This document shows, piece after piece, positions 33,201 to 36,594 of a stretch of DNA of 36,594 nt. The notes beneath the pieces are model-generated. The model saw only the letters and a list, made by a program, of their open reading frames with translations, did no database searches and was not told the origin of the DNA. The stretch comes from Fonticula alba (Eukaryota; Opisthokonta; Rotosphaerida; Fonticulaceae): NCBI RefSeq assembly GCF_000388065.1, contig NW_009242971.1, positions 3,340,867-3,377,460 on the forward strand, written 5' to 3'. Positions within the stretch are counted from its first letter, which is position 1. Each line of letters opens with the position of its first letter. The translations under genes were made by a program, and so were the position numbers.

Positions 33201-35732
33201 CCCGGCACGCCGGGGGGGGGGGGGGGACCCCCTTCCGAGGGATGGCCACGTACTTTGTCCTTGCGCACGGCCCAGCGGGGGAAGAGGGTCCATGCGCGGA
33301 CCACTCCCAGGGCCACCGGGCTGCCCCGGGCCAGGCCCCAGCTGCTGGGCAGGCGAATCTGGCGGCCCGTCAGGCCTACGGTGACCAGGATCCCGGGCTC
33401 GGCCGGGCATGCGTCCAGCTCGACCACCGACGACAGGGGGACTTGGATGGTCGTGCGGGGAGAAGGCCCGGCAGGGGGTGGGGCCGGCGCGCCGGGGGCG
33501 AGGAGCGTCAGGGCATGTCGGCGACATGGATGGCACAATGGCGAGCAGGGGCTGCGCGGGGCAGCGGCCCGGGCCCGGCTACGGGGGGGGCGCTTGCCCG
33601 CAGGGGGCGCGGGAAATCGGGCCCCGGAGCAGGCCACCGGTCAACGTACCCTCCCCGGTGCGGCTGCAGTCGATGATGTCGATGATCTTCGGTGGACGGG
33701 GGTAGGCCGAGTTCCGCGGGACGGCGCAATACTGAAGCCCCGGAGCGCCGGGATCGATGCCGGTGTCGATGACGGCAATGACCGTCCCATCGCCATAGGC
33801 CGCCGGGGAGCGGTCCTGCAAGCGGAGCAGCTCCACCTCGGCCCGGGGCAGGAGAGCCGCCTCGTGGAGCAGCGGATGCTCCCCCGGGCAGGCGGCCGGC
33901 CGGGGGTAGGCCGGGCCGCCGGGGGTCCCGGAGACCGGGTCATATGGAGCCGGGACCGGGGGCGCCCGGCCGCCGGCCGTCGGCGACAAGATCGACGAGC
34001 CGGCGCTCGGGCTGATGGGGGTCGTGGCGGTGGCGGTGGCGGTGGCGGCGGCCGCGCCGGCCGCCCCGCGCTGGCTGACGTCCGCCCAGTTGAGCATATC
34101 CCGCAGGGGATCATCGAAGGAGCCGGTGCGGGCGTCCCGCGGCCCGCCGAAGGTCGGGTAGCCGCTGGGTCCCACGGAGACCGTGGCCGCGCCGCGGCGA
34201 GCCGCCTCACTGCCGCCACCATCGCCGGCCAGCCGGTGCCCCGGGGCCAGGGATGTGTCCTGGTCGCCGGACAGCAGCCGCGTGCGGAATTCCCGCAGCC
34301 GGAGCTGCTGCCCGTCAGCATGGGGCCCCCCGGGCCCGGGGAGGGCGGCCGACGGGGGCGACACCTGGGCCAACAGCAGTTGGTCTGTGCTCCGCGACCC
34401 CTTGCGATTCCACTGGCCGAGGCCGGGCCCGGGCCCGGCGCCATTGGCAGGGCCCGGCCGTGGGGCCGGGTGCGCCTGCGGCGCCTCCACCGCCCCGGCC
34501 AATGCCATGCCATGCGGCCGGGTGTACGGGCCCGATGGCGGGTAGGGCCCGGCCTCAGGGTGCCCATACGAAGTGGGGTGGCTGCCCGGGTCCCCGGCAG
34601 GGCCGGGCTCCAGCTGCAGGGCATCCAACGGCGCGGAGGTCCTGCGTGCGAGGAACTTCTCGCGCAAATTTCGCCCCTCGGCCGGGGCGCTGCCCGGGGC
34701 GCCGATGGCCGGGTCGCCGGGGTGCGGGCCGCCGACCAGACGCCGGCCGGATGCGGCCGCCGCGGCGATCTCCTCGTCCAGGGCCACCGGCCGGACGAAG
34801 CTCATCTCATTCGGGTCCCGGAGGATGCTGTCGCGCTCGCGGCTGTATGTGCTCTCCGTCAGGGACCGGTACTTCCGGCCCGCATCAGCGCGGGGTTAGT
34901 GGCCCTGCCGGGCGACGAGCGATGCCCCACCACCTGGGCGTACCTCGGCGAAATGCACCGGCGGCTGGGGCATCGGGCCATTTGCCGCAGAGCCTGGCCC
35001 TGCGGGGTACCCCTGTCCCGGATGCATGGGCATGGCCAAGTGCGGCGGGGCGGCATGCTGCTGTGCGTAGGGGTACGGGTCGCCGCCTGCCGGGGGGAGG
35101 TGCCCGGGGGGGGGGTGGTGGTGATAGTGCCCCGTGGCGACTGGATGGTGGAGATTCGGCGGCGCAAATGCCTGGTGGAAGTGCGACTGCTGGGCCGGCT
35201 GCTGCGGGAAGGCCCGCTGCTCCTGCCCCATGTGGGGAACCTCTGTCAGGGGGTAATCCTGGGCATAGGGATGTTGCGGATGATACGGGTGCTGGGGCGT
35301 GGCCGGCTGCGAGGCCCAGGTCCCTGGCGGCGTCGGGGTCGGCGGCAGTGGCTCCACATCATGCGCCATGGCCATGGCCGCGCCGGGGCCCGCCGGAGCC
35401 GGGGATTGCAGCAACACGGGCCCAGACTCCGGGGCCGGGGTGGGTGGCTGTGTGCGGGCGCCTGCCTCGTCGGCCGGCGGCCTGGGCGACCGGTCGGTCG
35501 GCCCCGAGGCCGGGGACTCCCGGAAGCGCGGCGTGAGAGACCCGAAGAGCTTCTTCCGGGACTTGGGCGCTGTCTCGGCCCCGGTGGCGGCGGCCCCCAC
35601 CGGACGCAGCCCCTCATGGGGAGAGCCGACATTCGAGCTGCTTTCGGCCGGCGTGGCGGGCGATTCGCCCCCGGGCCCGGCACCAAGAGCCGGGCTCCGA
35701 CCCAAGCGGAGCCTATCTCTTAGACGCGACAT
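25434..35732 (-). CDS. TPP2: Tripeptidyl-peptidase II, enlarged
   Basis: Ten exons: 35732-34944, 34871-33650, 33441-33254, 33015-32532, 32258-30721, 30419-30339, 30181-29899, 29674-28425, 28126-27298, 26995-25434. Every junction keeps phase, giving about 2741 residues against about 1250-1400 in animals and plants. Subtilisin-fold motifs: A-V-I-D-T-G-I-D-P-G with Asp632, S-E-H-G-T-N-V-A with His999, C-S-A-G-N-R-G-P with the oxyanion Asn, and S-G-T-S-I-A-A-P with Ser1309. TPP2-specific matches include P-K-I-I-D-I-I-D, G-L-T-G-R-Q-I-R-L-P-S-S-W, R-R-A-L-E-N-T-A and Q-G-C-G-L-I-R-V-D. The family forms giant cytosolic spindles that release tripeptides from peptides made by the proteasome. Oddities: about 600 extra N-terminal residues (His/Pro/Gln-rich), wide D-H and H-S spacing, and Ala/Pro/Gly-rich insertions throughout. 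The ATG at 34805 inside exon 2 would give a shorter product if exon 1 belongs elsewhere. Confidence 0.93.
30186..30220. repeat. (CG)n(TG)n microsatellite directly at a TPP2 3' splice site
   Basis: On the gene strand it reads (CA)n(CG)n and ends in the CAG acceptor at 30182, so the repeat itself replaces the usual pyrimidine tract. Confidence 0.85.
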
Positions 35733-36594
35733 TCCGATCGGACTGACCGGCGAAAGGCCCTGGCACGACGCAGCGGGGGGAGGGGGCAGGGGGAGGGGGA
35801 GAGCAAGCCTTCCGGCCGGGCAAAGGGAGCACCTCCGTCGATGGAGCGACTCGACACGGCTATGCTACGGGCCCGAAGAAGGTGTCTCGCGGGCGAAGGA
35901 GCGCGGGTGGGGCGCGTAAGGCGAGAGCGAGAGCGAGAGAGAGAGAGAGAGAGAGAGGGCGAGGAAGAAACTGAAAAACCGTCTGGAGTGTGCCTCTTGA
36001 TTGGCCGAGATGCTGTGCACGCCGATAATACCGGCTCACCGGCCTTCCCCCGTCGGGAAGACGCGGTAGCCGTGGCATCTCCCCAGAGCACACGGGGCGG
36101 AGTGTGAAACACTCTGTGCGTGCCATCACCATATGTCGCGCCCTCCCCCCCCCCCTCGGCCGACCTCTCCGTGGCTCGGTCTCGGCAAGGGGCGATCTGC
36201 TTGTGGGTTATGTTTTGCATGGCTAGCCCATTAATTGTGGGCCTGCCTGGCTTCCCGGCCCGTCGGCCGGCGCCCGAGAGAGTGCCCGGCACGGCCAGGC
36301 GTGCATGCGCAAGCAACCTCGCCGCTCCCTCCGAGCCATGCAAATTCGCTCGGCGGGCGATTTGCCCCCGGGGGTGGCTCTTCTACCCAGGCTGCGTTAC
36401 GCTTGTCCCTGGGGGCACAAAACGATCGTTCTCCAAAACCGTGCGTTGGCAGCGTGGCGCTAATTTGAATTCCCGCCCGCCGGCATTTTGGATGAGCCGA
36501 GGGCCGCCCCGTGCCCCGGCCCAAGCGCTGTGGATCTTCCCCGGGGTCACCCAACCCCCTGCTTCGGATCCCGCCTTTTCCTTCGGGGGGGGGG
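35733..36594. other. Upstream region of TPP2 to the window edge
   Basis: A (GA)n tract at about 35925-35960 reads as CT-rich on the TPP2 strand. A C run lies near 36146-36156 and a G run at the right edge. The open frame on the minus strand at 36343-35720 ends just inside the TPP2 start in another frame, is Ser/Arg low-complexity, and has no support as a gene. Nothing else is recognisable. Confidence 0.45.

Noticed and set aside
32721-35723. 1000-codon open frame on the plus strand opposite TPP2
   Set aside because: It is a mirror of high-GC coding sequence on the minus strand. It has Gly/Arg/Pro composition with no domain, while the minus strand encodes clear TPP2 motifs.
35720-36343. Minus-strand open frame upstream of TPP2 as an extra exon
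   Set aside because: It is in a different frame from exon 1, low-complexity Ser/Arg from a (GA)n repeat, and there is no donor/acceptor pair that joins it in phase.

Overview
This is a GC-rich (by eye about 65-70%) eukaryotic nuclear window with a 10-base N gap at 21514-21523. It carries six protein genes, five on the minus strand and one on the plus strand, interrupted by 28 spliceosomal introns that I could place by homology and reading phase. The gene content (Dna2 nuclease-helicase, a Set1/MLL-type H3K4 methyltransferase, an amphiphysin/Rvs167-type BAR-SH3 protein, tripeptidyl-peptidase II) points to an opisthokont. Long low-complexity insertions, high GC and simple-repeat-rich introns would fit a GC-rich protist such as the nucleariid relative Fonticula alba. 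That name is a guess from overall style, not something the sequence proves.

Layout. 1-3286 (minus, runs off the left edge): an unrecognised protein ending in at least 35 tandem 11-residue repeats of the K-E/D-G type. 3701-5028 (minus, 3 exons): a 274-residue orphan membrane-anchored protein. 6443-14138 (minus, 9 exons): DNA2, about 2079 residues, with nuclease, Fe-S and helicase motifs all intact. 14816-20575 (minus, 5 exons): a SET1-type methyltransferase with a very long RS-dipeptide domain. Its reading frame is broken at 17150-17355 by a 93-base duplication around 20 bases of Illumina adapter, which is almost certainly an assembly error. 20576-22312: divergent spacer with the N gap and possibly unrecognised 5' exons of SET1. 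22313-24473 (plus, 5 exons): BAR-SH3 protein of 435 residues. 25434-35732 (minus, 10 exons): tripeptidyl-peptidase II, about 2741 residues, roughly twice the usual size, with Asp632, His999 and Ser1309 as the catalytic triad.

The genes are unrelated housekeeping functions (DNA end processing and Okazaki fragment maturation, chromatin, endocytosis, peptide turnover). I see no operon, mobile element or defence system. The most unusual sequence signals are the 5' splice-site consensus (GTRCGY-like, never A at +4 in 28 introns), dinucleotide repeats abutting several 3' splice sites, the 11-mer repeat protein, and the adapter-containing misassembly that splits SET1.

Many apparent open frames on the other strand are shadows caused by high GC and are left out. 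All exon borders are predictions from sequence, checked for GT/AG and for phase continuity, not from transcripts.
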